From Anatilimnocola aggregata (GTDB lineage: Bacteria > Planctomycetota > Planctomycetia > Pirellulales > Pirellulaceae): a stretch of 64,000 bases of DNA. The notes under the pieces were generated by a model. It was not told the origin of the DNA. It made no database searches and saw only the letters and a program-made list of their open reading frames with translations. The position numbers and the translations under genes were made by a program. Where the stretch lies: NCBI RefSeq assembly GCF_007747655.1, contig NZ_CP036274.1, forward strand, positions 1,612,001-1,676,000, given 5' to 3'. Shown here piece after piece: positions 8,615 to 18,292 of the stretch. Position 1 is the stretch's first letter; each line of letters starts with the position of its first letter.

Positions 8615-10756
8615 GTGGAGAAGATTCCCGAACTACGCAGCAAGGCCAAGAAGCTGCGGCAACTGTTGCAGCAGGTAGAATCGGTCCCGGGCGTGGGCAA
8701 TGTCGCGGAACGGGATCGTGATATTCGCCGCAAGCGCGAGCGGAGCGCTTCTAGCAAAACCGTTGTCGTCCCCGCCTGTGCAGATCCCGAGCGACGCCAG
8801 CTTCTGGAGGCTGACGATGAAGCCTGGTTGCGCTGGTACTTCGCAATCGAGAGCGGTTCCGAGAATCTCTTCTGGTATGACTTCACCGATCAGCAGAAAG
8901 AAATGATCGCAGCGATTCGGAACGCCATTCTGCACGGCGGTGATCAGTCGATCGCTGCCAGCCGTGGCGAAGGAAAGACCACGTACTTCGAACGGATGCT
9001 GCTCAAGTACACGCTGCAGGGACTCATTCGCTTCGCCGTGCTCTTCGCGGCCACCGGTAGCGCCGCCCAGGATTCGCTGGAATCGATCAAGCTGGAGATC
9101 GAAAACAACGATCGGCTATGCGCTGACTACCCCGAAGTCTGTGTTCCGGTTCGTGCCCCGGAAAACACTCCCCAGCGAACTCACTTCCAGCTCGCGACCG
9201 GCCAGCGTCATGACAATGGCGAGCAGTACTTACCCACTTCCAGCCGCTTCTCCTGGTGTGGCCAGGAAATCTACCTGCCGAAGGTGCCCGGTTCACCCTC
9301 GGCCGGGGCAATCATTGCTACGCGGGGTCTCGATGCCGCCATCCGCGGTGTGAAGAAAAAGGGGCGCCGCGTCGATGTCGCCTGCATCGACGATCCGGAC
9401 ACCGAAGAAACAGCTCGTAGCCCAGAGCAGGCGGCCAAGCTCGAAGACCGCATCGATCGAGCTATCGCCGGCCTTGGTTCGCAGCAGCGGCGACTCGCGC
9501 GGGTCATGTTGACCACCATTCAGAACCCGACCTGCGTCTCATTCAAATATACGGATCCCGATCAAAAGCCCAGTTGGAAGCCGAAACGATTTCGCTTCCT
9601 CGTGAAACGGCCCGAGCGGGCCGATCTGTGGCAGGAGTTCGTCGCGCTCAAGCAGGCCGACTGGGTGAACGGCACCGACAAGGCCCATGAACTTTATCTG
9701 GCAAACCGTGAACTGATGGATGCCGGCGCCATTGTGGCGAATCCCAACCGTCACACACCCGCGGAAGCTTCAGCGCTCGAGTTCTACTATTCGGAAGTCG
9801 CGCGCCTGGGACCGGAAGCCGTGGCCACTGAATACGACAACGACCCGCCGGTCGATGAATCGAAGCAACAGATCGTCCTCACCGCTTACCACATCCAAAA
9901 CAACTGCCTGAGCGGCCTCGAAAAGCGCGAGGCACCGGATGAAAGCATTTGCATCACCGTCGGCGGTGACGTTCAGAAGCTGGGGCTTCACTGGGTCGCG
10001 ATCGCCTGGAATGAACAGGGTGCCGGTTCGATCATCGACTACGACTTCTTTCCGTTCCTCACTGAGGGCCGGAAAGCTGCGGACTGCGAACTGCTGATCT
10101 TGGAAGGTCTGTTCGCCTGGTATTCAGCGCAGGAAGAGATTCCCTACAGTACTCCAGGTGGCGAGAAGCTGATCGCTGACCTCACGCTGATCGATCAAGG
10201 CTGGAAAGAGGAATCGTGGAACATTCAGCCGGTTCAGCATTTTTGTGCGCAAGTTGGGTTCCAATCTTTCATCCCTTCCAAGGGTGAGCCGAACTACCGG
10301 CGGCCGCTCGATTCACAGCACATACTGATCGGTGACAACTGGCACATCGTATTCTGTGGAGGTCTCCCGCTCGTGATGACGAATGCCGATCACTGGAAGC
10401 TGAAGGTGCATGAAGGATTGTTGCTGGAAGCGGGGCAACCCGGTGCGCTAACCTTGTTCAACCCGCCGCGGATCGACGGCCGCCGCAACGTTACCGGCCA
10501 TCTGAATTATTCGAAGCATCTGTTGTCCGAGACTTGGGAGACGCGGCACAAGCCTGGCTTCGGCGGAGCTCGGACCGGTTGGTGGAAGTCGCCGAAGCCG
10601 AATCACTACTTCGACGCGACGTATCAGGCTATTTGTGCTCGCTCGATGCGGCGGATTTCTGTTCTTTCGCCTGCTGCGACTCCACAGGCGCCTGTCGAAC
10701 TCCACCTTCCTGTGACTCACTACGATTCGCCCGATGAACGACGGAATCGTTGGTAA
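8615..10756 (+). CDS. phage terminase large subunit, GpA-like
   Basis: The 713-residue protein reads as a DNA-packaging motor. Its N-terminal ATPase has a variant Walker A (ASRGEGKTTYFER, near residue 117) and an acidic Walker-B-like CIDDPDTEE near residue 258. The C-terminal RNase H-like nuclease supplies three metal-binding aspartates in GGDVQKLGLHW, LIDQGWKEESW and NHYFDATYQAI, matching the GpA pattern. It starts with GTG at 8615; the frame is open further upstream but offers no better codon. No portal, capsid, tail or small-terminase gene is next to it, so it is an orphan, possibly left from a decayed prophage or domesticated. It diverges from the protease operon. Confidence 0.85.
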   Translation: MEKIPELRSKAKKLRQLLQQVESVPGVGNVAERDRDIRRKRERSASSKTVVVPACADPERRQLLEADDEAWLRWYFAIESGSENLFWYDFTDQQKEMIAAIRNAILHGGDQSIAASRGEGKTTYFERMLLKYTLQGLIRFAVLFAATGSAAQDSLESIKLEIENNDRLCADYPEVCVPVRAPENTPQRTHFQLATGQRHDNGEQYLPTSSRFSWCGQEIYLPKVPGSPSAGAIIATRGLDAAIRGVKKKGRRVDVACIDDPDTEETARSPEQAAKLEDRIDRAIAGLGSQQRRLARVMLTTIQNPTCVSFKYTDPDQKPSWKPKRFRFLVKRPERADLWQEFVALKQADWVNGTDKAHELYLANRELMDAGAIVANPNRHTPAEASALEFYYSEVARLGPEAVATEYDNDPPVDESKQQIVLTAYHIQNNCLSGLEKREAPDESICITVGGDVQKLGLHWVAIAWNEQGAGSIIDYDFFPFLTEGRKAADCELLILEGLFAWYSAQEEIPYSTPGGEKLIADLTLIDQGWKEESWNIQPVQHFCAQVGFQSFIPSKGEPNYRRPLDSQHILIGDNWHIVFCGGLPLVMTNADHWKLKVHEGLLLEAGQPGALTLFNPPRIDGRRNVTGHLNYSKHLLSETWETRHKPGFGGARTGWWKSPKPNHYFDATYQAICARSMRRISVLSPAATPQAPVELHLPVTHYDSPDERRNRW

Positions 10757-10762
10757 ATGGTT

Positions 10763-10803
10763 GCTTCGAGTCGCAGGCACATCGCGACTTCGGCGTGTCG
10801 GTC
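10763..10803. repeat. left part of dispersed palindromic repeat, split by IS4 copy 2
   Basis: Joining 10763-10803 to 12356-12361 (removing the IS and one TSD) restores a palindrome-like unit that starts GCTTCG, contains CACATCG and CTTCGGCGTGTCGG, and ends CCGAAGC. It is a longer variant of the 38-bp repeats at 34208 and 38473. Confidence 0.6.
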
Positions 10804-12344
10804 GAATGGCACTTAGTTTTTCCCTAAGTCTTTTCGCTGAAAAGCTATAAGCCAAAGTCCTGCTGCCGTCGTAGAAGAGTTTATTATCTCTTCCTCTTGG
10901 CAAGGTGGCCATCATGGTTTCGTTCCGGCACGGAAGGTTTCGCCAGCAAGCAAAGTTCCTTTGTCACCAATTTGTCCAAGATCCGGATTTGCCAATCGGC
11001 AAGTTGCTTTCCGATGAGAGCGTAACGCAAGCGTTGACAGCGATTCAGGGAGTTTGGCTGGATCGCGTATATCCGCCGTTGGTAACACTCTGGGTCTTTC
11101 TGACACAAGTGCTAAGTGCTGACCACTCCTGCCGAGCGGCCGTAGCTCGTTTGATTGCGCATCGCGTTTGTCGAGGAGAGCGACCGTGTTCGGCAGAAAC
11201 CGGCGCCTATTGCCAGGCGAGAAAGCGGCTACCGGAAAAGTTCTTCTCGACACTCGCGCGTGGAGCAGGTGCAGCCTTGGATGCCAGTGTCGATCCTTCG
11301 TGGCACTGGAAGGGGCGTCGTGTCTACCTCTTTGACGGTTCCACCGTTTCGATGCCGGACACTCCAGAGAATCAAAAGGCTTATCCACAGAACACTACGC
11401 AGCAGCCTGGCATTGGTTTTCCCATCGCTCGCATTGCGGCCTTCTTCTCGTTGGCAACGGGCGCCGTAATCGAGCTTGGCATCTGCCGCTACGCCGGCAA
11501 AGGGCAAGGTGAAGTCACCTTATTGCGACAACTATGGGACGTGCTTTGCCCTGGAGATGTTCTCTTAACGGATCGGTTGATGGCCAACTGGACGAACATC
11601 TTCTTGATGCAGCAGCGCGGGCTCGAACTTGTCGCTCGCTTGAACAAAGCAAACCGTAAAGCTGATTTCCGGCGAGGCAAGCGATTGGGTCGATACGACC
11701 ACATCGTGAGCTGGAGGAAGCCGTCTTCCATCCGCTCGCTGGATCGAGAAACCTACCAATCGCTGCCGGAGTTTATCACGATCCGCGAGTGTCTGATTCG
11801 TGTTGCGCAACCTGGGTTTCGCACGAAGTCGATTGTCATCGTGACGACATTACTTGATCCGATGCAAACAACATCGGACGACTTAGGGAAGCTGTATCGT
11901 ACTCGCTGGAACGTCGAGCTCGACCTGCGTTCGCTAAAAGACACGCTGCACATGGACGTCCTGCGCTGCAAGACGCCAGAACTGGTCCGCAAGGAGATCT
12001 GGACGCATATTCTGGCGTACAACCTCATTCGAACGATCATGGCGCAAGCGGCGATTCAGCACCGAATTGAGCCTCGCACCATCAGTTTTAAGGGCACAGT
12101 GCAAACGCTCAGTGCCTTTCAATCTCTCTTGCTGCTACCTGATCAACAAAGCACCGCGGCGCGTAAGCGTATCGTCGAGCAACTACTCGATGCCATTGTG
12201 TCACAACGCGTGGGCGACCGCCCCGATCGCTTCGAGCCTCGCCTGAGGAAACGGAGGAACAAAAAGTACGACTTGCTGATGAAGCCAAGACATGAAGTGA
12301 AACTTGCTATGGCAAAACAGGTTAGAGAGAACTAAGTGCCATTC
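10804..12344 (+). mobile_element. IS4-family insertion sequence (copy 2), complete with TSD
   Basis: A perfect 15-bp terminal inverted repeat (10804-10818 against 12330-12344, GAATGGCACTTAGTT) bounds the 1541-bp element. An 11-bp direct repeat GCGTGTCGGTC (10793-10803 and 12345-12355) immediately flanks it as the target duplication, a length typical of IS4. The target lies inside the dispersed palindromic repeat described above. Confidence 0.95.
10905..12335 (+). CDS. IS4-family DDE transposase (copy 2)
   Basis: This 476-residue transposase is intact. The first aspartate is in YLFDGSTVSMPD, the second in VLLTDRLMANW, and the glutamate in YRTRWNVELDLRSLK, the Y-R-E-K signature. The C-terminus (FKGTVQTLSAFQSLLLL and a basic RKRRNKKYD tail) is the region that also survives, with deletions, in the remnant at 38516-38788. 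The stop codon lies inside the right inverted repeat. Complete ends, an exact target duplication and an open frame point to a recent insertion. Confidence 0.95.
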   Translation: MAIMVSFRHGRFRQQAKFLCHQFVQDPDLPIGKLLSDESVTQALTAIQGVWLDRVYPPLVTLWVFLTQVLSADHSCRAAVARLIAHRVCRGERPCSAETGAYCQARKRLPEKFFSTLARGAGAALDASVDPSWHWKGRRVYLFDGSTVSMPDTPENQKAYPQNTTQQPGIGFPIARIAAFFSLATGAVIELGICRYAGKGQGEVTLLRQLWDVLCPGDVLLTDRLMANWTNIFLMQQRGLELVARLNKANRKADFRRGKRLGRYDHIVSWRKPSSIRSLDRETYQSLPEFITIRECLIRVAQPGFRTKSIVIVTTLLDPMQTTSDDLGKLYRTRWNVELDLRSLKDTLHMDVLRCKTPELVRKEIWTHILAYNLIRTIMAQAAIQHRIEPRTISFKGTVQTLSAFQSLLLLPDQQSTAARKRIVEQLLDAIVSQRVGDRPDRFEPRLRKRRNKKYDLLMKPRHEVKLAMAKQVREN

Positions 12345-12355
12345 GCGTGTCGGTC

Positions 12356-12895
12356 CGAAGCAGGTTACCAGCCGTCGCCCACAAGCTTATTTGTTCGCCT
12401 GAACCCTGGTTAAGTCCGCCTCGCCGTGGTTTCACGTCTCAGCAGTCACATATCGGTGCCGACCACTGCCCGTGAAGCATCTGGACCCCGGACAAATCGC
12501 TCAACTGGAGAACCTCAACCGTGGACTTTCGATGGCGATGGGGTTTAACAGGGGCGGCGTGCCCTGTGTGGATGGAGCATCTCACTCGGGACGATTGATG
12601 TCGCAAAGAAGTATGTGGTGTCAAGCTCTCTGGGCCGGGTGGAATGTAACGCTGAACTCATGTGAGGGGACCTCAGCAAAGCTGTTCAATAGCAAACTAC
12701 ATCGCTACGCGTCTCCATAAACTATTCGCAATCCCGTGGATCTTGAGTGCCCGCCATTAGCGCTTTGAGCATGGCCCGAGCAAGTGGGCCAAAGTCAAGC
12801 TCACCAAACGGCCCGCGCTCACGCGTTTGATTAGACGGCGCAACGCCTTATAGAAAAAGCATTGTCTTGTTTAGCATCGAATTATTAAATCGTCC
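12356..12895. other. gene-free stretch
   Basis: Apart from the first six bases, which complete the interrupted palindromic repeat, I see no supported gene, RNA or terminator here. The open frames present lack ribosome sites and natural-looking composition. Confidence 0.5.
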
Positions 12896-14167
12896 TCACG
12901 CCATCTTCAGTCCCTTCAACGTGCCTTTGGACGAAGCGAATTTGTCTGTTTCAATGCCGAGGCGTTGCAGCATCGAGACGAACAGATTCGGCAGCGGCTC
13001 GTTGTTTGTCTTGTCGAAGGCGAGGTGCTGGCCATGCTTGAATCCGCCACCGGCGAGCAGGATCGGCAGGTTTTTGGTGTCGTGGTTGTTCCCGTTGCCG
13101 AGGTTGCTGCCGTAAAGCACTTGCGTCCGCTCGAGCAGCGTTGAGCCGCCTTCCTGGCTGGAATGCAGCTTCGTGAGCAACGCGTTGAGCTGCTGGAACT
13201 CGGCGAGTTCGAGATTCTTCAATTCACGCAACTTGTCTTCGCGTCCCACGTGATGCGAAAGGTTGTGACTTTCGCTGCCGACGCCGGGGATGTGTTCGCT
13301 GAAGCCATCGAGCTTGATGAACAACGTGGCCAGCCGTGTGCTGTCGGTAGCGAAGGCGAGATGTGCGAGGTCGTACATTGCACCCAATTTTTCTAAGAGG
13401 TACTCGCCATCCTTCAGCGGCGGCGCATCGACTTTCGGTTTCGGCTTGCGCTCCCATTCTTCGGCGATCAGGAGGCGGCGTTCGACCTCTCGCACCGAAG
13501 TAAAATATTGATCGAGCCGCTCGCGATCCGAGCTGCCGACCTGCTTCTGCAACGCAGCGGCACGATCAGCGACGGCGTCCAAAATGCTGCGTCCCGTGCG
13601 GAGTTGCTCGACTTGCTTCTGCACGGCTGCGGCATCGCCCGCGACAAACAGGGCTTTGAACACTTGAGCCGGACTGCGTTCTGCCGGTAACATCACGCCG
13701 CTGGAAGTGAAGGAGAGTGACTGATTGCCGGCCTTCGACACGACGAGCGGCAAAGCGGAGACGCGGGTCAGATGCCCGATGCGCTCAGCGGCGAATTGAT
13801 CGAGCGAGATACTGTTCCGAAACGACGCGGTCCCCGGATGTGGTGCGGCAGTGAGAAACGTCACCTCGGCGGAGTGGCCGCCGGTGACTTCTCCGTGCGA
13901 ACTGCCGGAAACCACGGTGAACTGATCGCGATGATCTTTGATCGCCTCGAGATACGGCGTGAGCGCGTAGCCTCGTCCAATCTCGGCAGGGAAGAAGTGA
14001 CGTTCCAGAACGCCGAGGTTCGTGCAGATGCAAAGCATGCGGCGCGGAGCCTCAGCGGTCTGACCGAAGGCCGGACGCATGGCATCCAGCAACGGCAGCG
14101 CGAGCGCGGCACCGGAGGCGCGGAGAAAGGTGCGGCGGTTTATGGCGGTAAGTGCGATGTGAGTCAT
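12896..14167 (-). CDS. DUF1552 Tat-exported protein (pair 1)
   Basis: The 423-residue protein starts at ATG 14167 with a twin-arginine signal (NRRTFLR followed by a hydrophobic alanine/leucine run ending near AFGQ), so it should be exported folded. The rest matches the DUF1552 pattern common in planctomycetes: the HGEVTGGHSAEVTFLTA region, SISLDQFAAERIG, SLSFTSSGVMLPAERSPAQ, FIKLDGFSEHIPG and a C-terminal LPILLAGGGFKHGQHLAF. Its biochemical role is not established. It lies 13 bp downstream of the large cytochrome gene on the same strand, the usual pairing, which suggests the two act together in the periplasm or outer compartment. Confidence 0.9.
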   Translation of the reverse strand: MTHIALTAINRRTFLRASGAALALPLLDAMRPAFGQTAEAPRRMLCICTNLGVLERHFFPAEIGRGYALTPYLEAIKDHRDQFTVVSGSSHGEVTGGHSAEVTFLTAAPHPGTASFRNSISLDQFAAERIGHLTRVSALPLVVSKAGNQSLSFTSSGVMLPAERSPAQVFKALFVAGDAAAVQKQVEQLRTGRSILDAVADRAAALQKQVGSSDRERLDQYFTSVREVERRLLIAEEWERKPKPKVDAPPLKDGEYLLEKLGAMYDLAHLAFATDSTRLATLFIKLDGFSEHIPGVGSESHNLSHHVGREDKLRELKNLELAEFQQLNALLTKLHSSQEGGSTLLERTQVLYGSNLGNGNNHDTKNLPILLAGGGFKHGQHLAFDKTNNEPLPNLFVSMLQRLGIETDKFASSKGTLKGLKMA

Positions 14168-14180
14168 GGGCGTGTTGAAT

Positions 14181-17100
14181 TTATTTGGTCTGAAAGAGGT
14201 CGCTGGCGACGACGGCTTCCACGATCGAACGAAGACCGTGGTGTGTAGGTTTCGTTTTCGCAATGATGGTGTTGATGGCCTCGCGATCAGAAAAACGAAC
14301 GCCAGCACCAGTCGCATAGATCATGAGCTGGCGGGCGACGTTGCGGGCCAGGGCGTCTTCATCCTGCAGCATGAAAGTGCGGAAGCTGGTGACGTCGGTA
14401 AATTTGCGGCCATCAGCGAGTTCGCCGCTGGCGTCCACTTCGGTGCCGAGACGAATCTTCACGCGATTGCGACGGAGGGCGGCATCGCTGATGACTTCGA
14501 TGGATGGTTCTTCGACGACTTCCTTGCCCTGGCGTGTCTTCTTCGGCTGGCCCGCGAGGCGATAGCGATCTCGCCAGCCACCGATGACATCGAAGTTTTC
14601 CAACGCAAATCCCGGTGGGTCCATCTTGGCATGGCACGCTGCGCAGGAGACGTCGGCGCGATGTTTTTCTAGCATCTGGCGGATGGTCACAGCGCCCGTC
14701 GCATCAGGCTCGATGGCGGCCACGTTCTGCGGCGGCGGCTGACGCGGGATGCCCAGGATACGCTCCATAATCCACACACCGCGCATCACGGGCGAGGTGG
14801 CGGTGCCGTTCGCGGTTACTTTCAAAATGGCGGCCTGGGTGAGGAATCCGCCGCGCGGCGTGCCGGCGGGCACTTTCACTTCGCGCAGGTCCGCGCCATT
14901 CACGCCGCGGATGCCGTAGAGCTCGGCGAGGCGTTGATTGATGAGCAATGTGTCAGACGCGACGACTTCGCGCACACCGAGATTCTTCGTGAGCATGCGA
15001 CGGAAGCTCGCGCGTGTCTCCGCCAACATCGAGTCGTGCAGCCACGGATCGTATTCGGGATACAAGTTCGGATCGGGAGTCGTGAAGTCGATCTTCTTCA
15101 GCTCCAGCCATTCATCAAGGAAGTGTTCGACGAAGCGCTCAGAACGAGGATCAGCCAACATGCGTTCGACCTGGGCCTGAAGCGTAGCGGGCTTGGATAA
15201 AGAGTTCTGCGCCGCTAGTTCGAGAAGCGTGGCATCCGGGATCGAGTTCCAGAGAAAGAAGGACAGACGCGACGCGAGCGCGTAGTCACCGAGTTTCGTA
15301 GGGGCATTCTTCGCGGATTGGGGCACACCGGATTCGAGTCCGATGAGCAGGAAGTCGGGCGAGCAAAGGACTGCCTTGTAACCGGCGAGCATCGCCTCCT
15401 CGAAACTGTTGCCACTTTCAAGCTGGGCTTCGATGATCGACGCGTAGGGTGTGATCTCATCCGTAGCCACGGGCCTGCGGAACGCCTGCGTGGCGAAACT
15501 TAGCAGCAGACTCCAATGAGAATCCGTGCCGAGCGTAGTTGCAGTTGCGGCAACGGCGCCCGCGGCTTTTGCTGCGCTCACCTCGATGCCGCTGAGGAAG
15601 AGGTTGCGATCACGTCGCTTCGGATTGGGGTTGGTTTCGTCGAGGAAGTCGTTGGTAAACTCAACGCCTAGAGTCACCGGTCCCGCACTTTCGACACGGA
15701 ACTTCGCTCGGTAAGTTTTCGGCGCACTGCGTGGGGCGTCTACGGTGAATCTGGCATGCGGCAATTCGAGGCCATTGAGCAGAAACCGCATCTCTGCAGC
15801 TTCATCGCCAGCGGGTGTCTCGGAGGCTGTGACGCTAACTTCGTATTCACCCGCCACCGCGCAATTGATCTTGCCGTTGGTGGTCCCATTCACATTCAAC
15901 AGCCGCTCGGTGCCAACGATCTGACCTGCATCGCTCAACTTTTCGACTGGTAATGTGAACGTTTCACCTGGCTGGACAGTTGGCGCCCCCGTGAGCATCG
16001 GTCGCGGATAGGCGCTCGGCGGCTTGTCGCCAAACAGTCGTTGCTGACTCGCCGGCGGCCATTGTTCGATGAGTGGACCTTCCACCTCGAACCAATCGTA
16101 TGCCACACCCGGTCCCTCATAAGTGACGACCCCGTTGCTCTGGCCGCCGTTACGCGCGCCCGTTGCCGGCAGGGTCATCGCATGCAGCGAGATGCGCTCA
16201 CCAGGATTCAGCCAGAGTTTGAACTCGTGGACCTTCGGCTTCAGCGACGGTGCATCGAAGAAGCCGATCACCTCACCCTTGAGCGATGCCCGGATGATCT
16301 GCGTCGTCTCCGTCTCCCCGTAGAATTCGACATTCTCCATGCGACCCGCATCCGGCTTCTCCTCCGGCAATGGGGTGAACTCCCACTTGCCCGAATCGTT
16401 CTTGAAATAGGGCGGGCCAAAGACGGTAAAGTTCCGCACGAGACCCCGAACCGCCGGCACCGCCTTGGTGCGTTCCCAGCGTAGGCTCCAGGTGGAGAAT
16501 TTCACGCGATACCAGCCTGAAACCGTCGGCCTGAAGTGGTCGATCTGAATCCCCTCTGGCTGATGCGCGCCGATGACTCCCGTAAACACCGCGACGGAAT
16601 CCGCTTCTCCGCTGAACGTCGCCGCGCGGTAAGTGTTACCGTAGTCCTTATCCGGGTTACCCACGACATGCGTCTTCAACCCGGGCGCGAGTTCACGCCC
16701 CTTGAGCGGCGCGGCGCAATGGATGGCGATGGCGCCGCGCGCCGTATCCTGCCGCGCGGCCGGCTCGCGCCACGTCTTCGTCTCGGGACGGCTTCCCGTC
16801 TTCACCACCGCTTGGCCCAACGCGAAGTCCGCCGCTTGCAAATACTTCGTCATTTGGATGTGCGAGAAATCGAGCGCGCCAGCCACCTTGTCGAAACCGA
16901 ACTGCTGACCATCCTCCGGCAGCAAGTCCTTCACGCTTAGCAGCGGCAGTGCGAGTAGATCGCGCAACGTGCTTTCGTATTCGACCCGATTCATCCGCCG
17001 CACGGAGGTGCGGCCGCCTGACTCACCGGCGATCTTCTTCTCGATGGCGATTAACTTCGTACGCAGTTCTCCCAAGAATGCGGCTTTCTCGGCGGGAGAC

Positions 17101-17369
17101 GGCTGGTCCGCATCCTGCGGAGGCATCTCTCCCGAGTGGACGCGGTCGTAGAGAAGCACGAGACGAGCGAGTTGATCGCGGTTTGGATTCTCAAACGAAA
17201 GTTGATCAACGCGAAAGTTGCCCTCCGATGCATCCCCGCCATGGCAATCGATGCAATTCCGCTTCACGAATTCGCCTACAGGCAAGGGTGATTCGCTTTG
17301 CGCAAATACCGGCAAGGCGATCGTCGCGAGGAGCGTTGCGACCAAGCGAAAAAGAGTAACGCGTATCAT
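14181..17369 (-). CDS. large planctomycete cytochrome (PSCyt1-DUF1587-DUF1592-DUF1588-DUF1585), pair 1
   Basis: The ATG at 17369 gives 1062 residues beginning with a clear signal peptide (MIRVTLFRLVATLLATIALPVFAQ). A c-type heme site CIDCH at residues 39-43 starts the PSCyt1 domain. MNRVEYESTLRDLLAL marks DUF1587 and a beta-rich middle follows. SRLSFFLWNSIPDATLLELA is the DUF1592 helix region. A second heme-like CAACHAKMDPPGFALENFD near residue 909 is the DUF1588 core, and the C-terminus is the DUF1585-like end. Two heme sites on an exported protein imply an extracytoplasmic redox role; the electron donor is unknown. It precedes the DUF1552 gene in one transcription unit. Confidence 0.9.
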   Translation of the reverse strand: MIRVTLFRLVATLLATIALPVFAQSESPLPVGEFVKRNCIDCHGGDASEGNFRVDQLSFENPNRDQLARLVLLYDRVHSGEMPPQDADQPSPAEKAAFLGELRTKLIAIEKKIAGESGGRTSVRRMNRVEYESTLRDLLALPLLSVKDLLPEDGQQFGFDKVAGALDFSHIQMTKYLQAADFALGQAVVKTGSRPETKTWREPAARQDTARGAIAIHCAAPLKGRELAPGLKTHVVGNPDKDYGNTYRAATFSGEADSVAVFTGVIGAHQPEGIQIDHFRPTVSGWYRVKFSTWSLRWERTKAVPAVRGLVRNFTVFGPPYFKNDSGKWEFTPLPEEKPDAGRMENVEFYGETETTQIIRASLKGEVIGFFDAPSLKPKVHEFKLWLNPGERISLHAMTLPATGARNGGQSNGVVTYEGPGVAYDWFEVEGPLIEQWPPASQQRLFGDKPPSAYPRPMLTGAPTVQPGETFTLPVEKLSDAGQIVGTERLLNVNGTTNGKINCAVAGEYEVSVTASETPAGDEAAEMRFLLNGLELPHARFTVDAPRSAPKTYRAKFRVESAGPVTLGVEFTNDFLDETNPNPKRRDRNLFLSGIEVSAAKAAGAVAATATTLGTDSHWSLLLSFATQAFRRPVATDEITPYASIIEAQLESGNSFEEAMLAGYKAVLCSPDFLLIGLESGVPQSAKNAPTKLGDYALASRLSFFLWNSIPDATLLELAAQNSLSKPATLQAQVERMLADPRSERFVEHFLDEWLELKKIDFTTPDPNLYPEYDPWLHDSMLAETRASFRRMLTKNLGVREVVASDTLLINQRLAELYGIRGVNGADLREVKVPAGTPRGGFLTQAAILKVTANGTATSPVMRGVWIMERILGIPRQPPPQNVAAIEPDATGAVTIRQMLEKHRADVSCAACHAKMDPPGFALENFDVIGGWRDRYRLAGQPKKTRQGKEVVEEPSIEVISDAALRRNRVKIRLGTEVDASGELADGRKFTDVTSFRTFMLQDEDALARNVARQLMIYATGAGVRFSDREAINTIIAKTKPTHHGLRSIVEAVVASDLFQTK

Positions 17370-17510
17370 GGATTCCCCAGCTCCTACCGACGACAATTTG
17401 TTGGTTTCACATAAGGGATCGAAGCGATTTAATCTTACCAGACGCTCCTTGACCGGCGTTCTTTTACACGAGAAAAGTGCGGATGAACTTCGTTATCGCG
17501 GTGGTGCCGA

Positions 17511-18158
17511 TCAGCCCGTGTTATCGAGCGGACGCGGACGCCCCCTACGGCGATATACCAAACCTCTGCTTCCGCGATGTTTCCGGAGTCTTCGGTCGCG
17601 AACACATTGTGATTCTCCGCCGGCGTCAACGTCGCGAGCCCCGATAACCAACGAGATTTTTGAGAAATCGTGATGAACAGATGACGGGCGGGTCTCCGCT
17701 TCGAGCGCCAGCGTCGCTCGTCGAGCCTGGGCCGCTCGTTCGATGTCCGGCAGCAGGGCCACGAGCCGGCTTTGCAAGGTCTTGTCGGAAACCTTGGCAA
17801 TGAGCGCGGCGCGATCGACGTTTTCCTCCATCGAGAGTATCTGTGTCAGCAGCGCTTTGTCGGCCGGCGAAGTTTCCAGCTGCGCCAACACGCCATCGAG
17901 GTACTTTCGCACTTCGGCATCAAGCGTCTCGAATCCCGCGACCAATGCCGGCTGAGCGAACGCTCGCCGCATCGCGTTGTGCATGAGGTACTTGCCCGCT
18001 TCGTGTGTCAGGTGAATCTCGTCGCGATAACGATCTGCGAACTTCGCCAGCGGAGCGTGTTTAGCGGCGATGTCCTCCGCGATCTTCGCCAGCCGGTTCT
18101 GTGCGAACGTCTGACGAAGCTCCCGCCCCCAATGCAGATGTCGCAGTTCGGCGATCAT
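17511..18158 (-). pseudogene. unrecognised gene remnant, probably frameshifted
   Basis: About 175 codons from 18158 read as a plausible helical protein (EAGKYLMHNAMRRAFAQPAL, EENVDRAALIAKVSDKTLQ), then composition turns arginine-rich and unnatural after about 17640. A different frame from there (17435-17640) reads more naturally (TPAENHNVFATEDSGNIAE), which suggests a frameshift. I cannot name the family. It sits between the two cytochrome/DUF1552 pairs on the same strand. Confidence 0.35.
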
Positions 18159-18292
18159 CGCTCGCAGATATATTCATGGAGCGATTTCCACAGAATGCAC
18201 GATAGCTGGAAATACGTTGCCTCGGCTCCCGCATCTTTCGGTTCGATCCCCGCTAATCCAAAAGGTTTCGCTCCGCACTACGGCAAGTTGCC

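Noticed and set aside
12472-12720. 82-codon plus-strand ORF in the gap after IS4 copy 2
   Set aside because: No ribosome site or family resemblance; short frames of this kind are expected by chance in GC-rich DNA.
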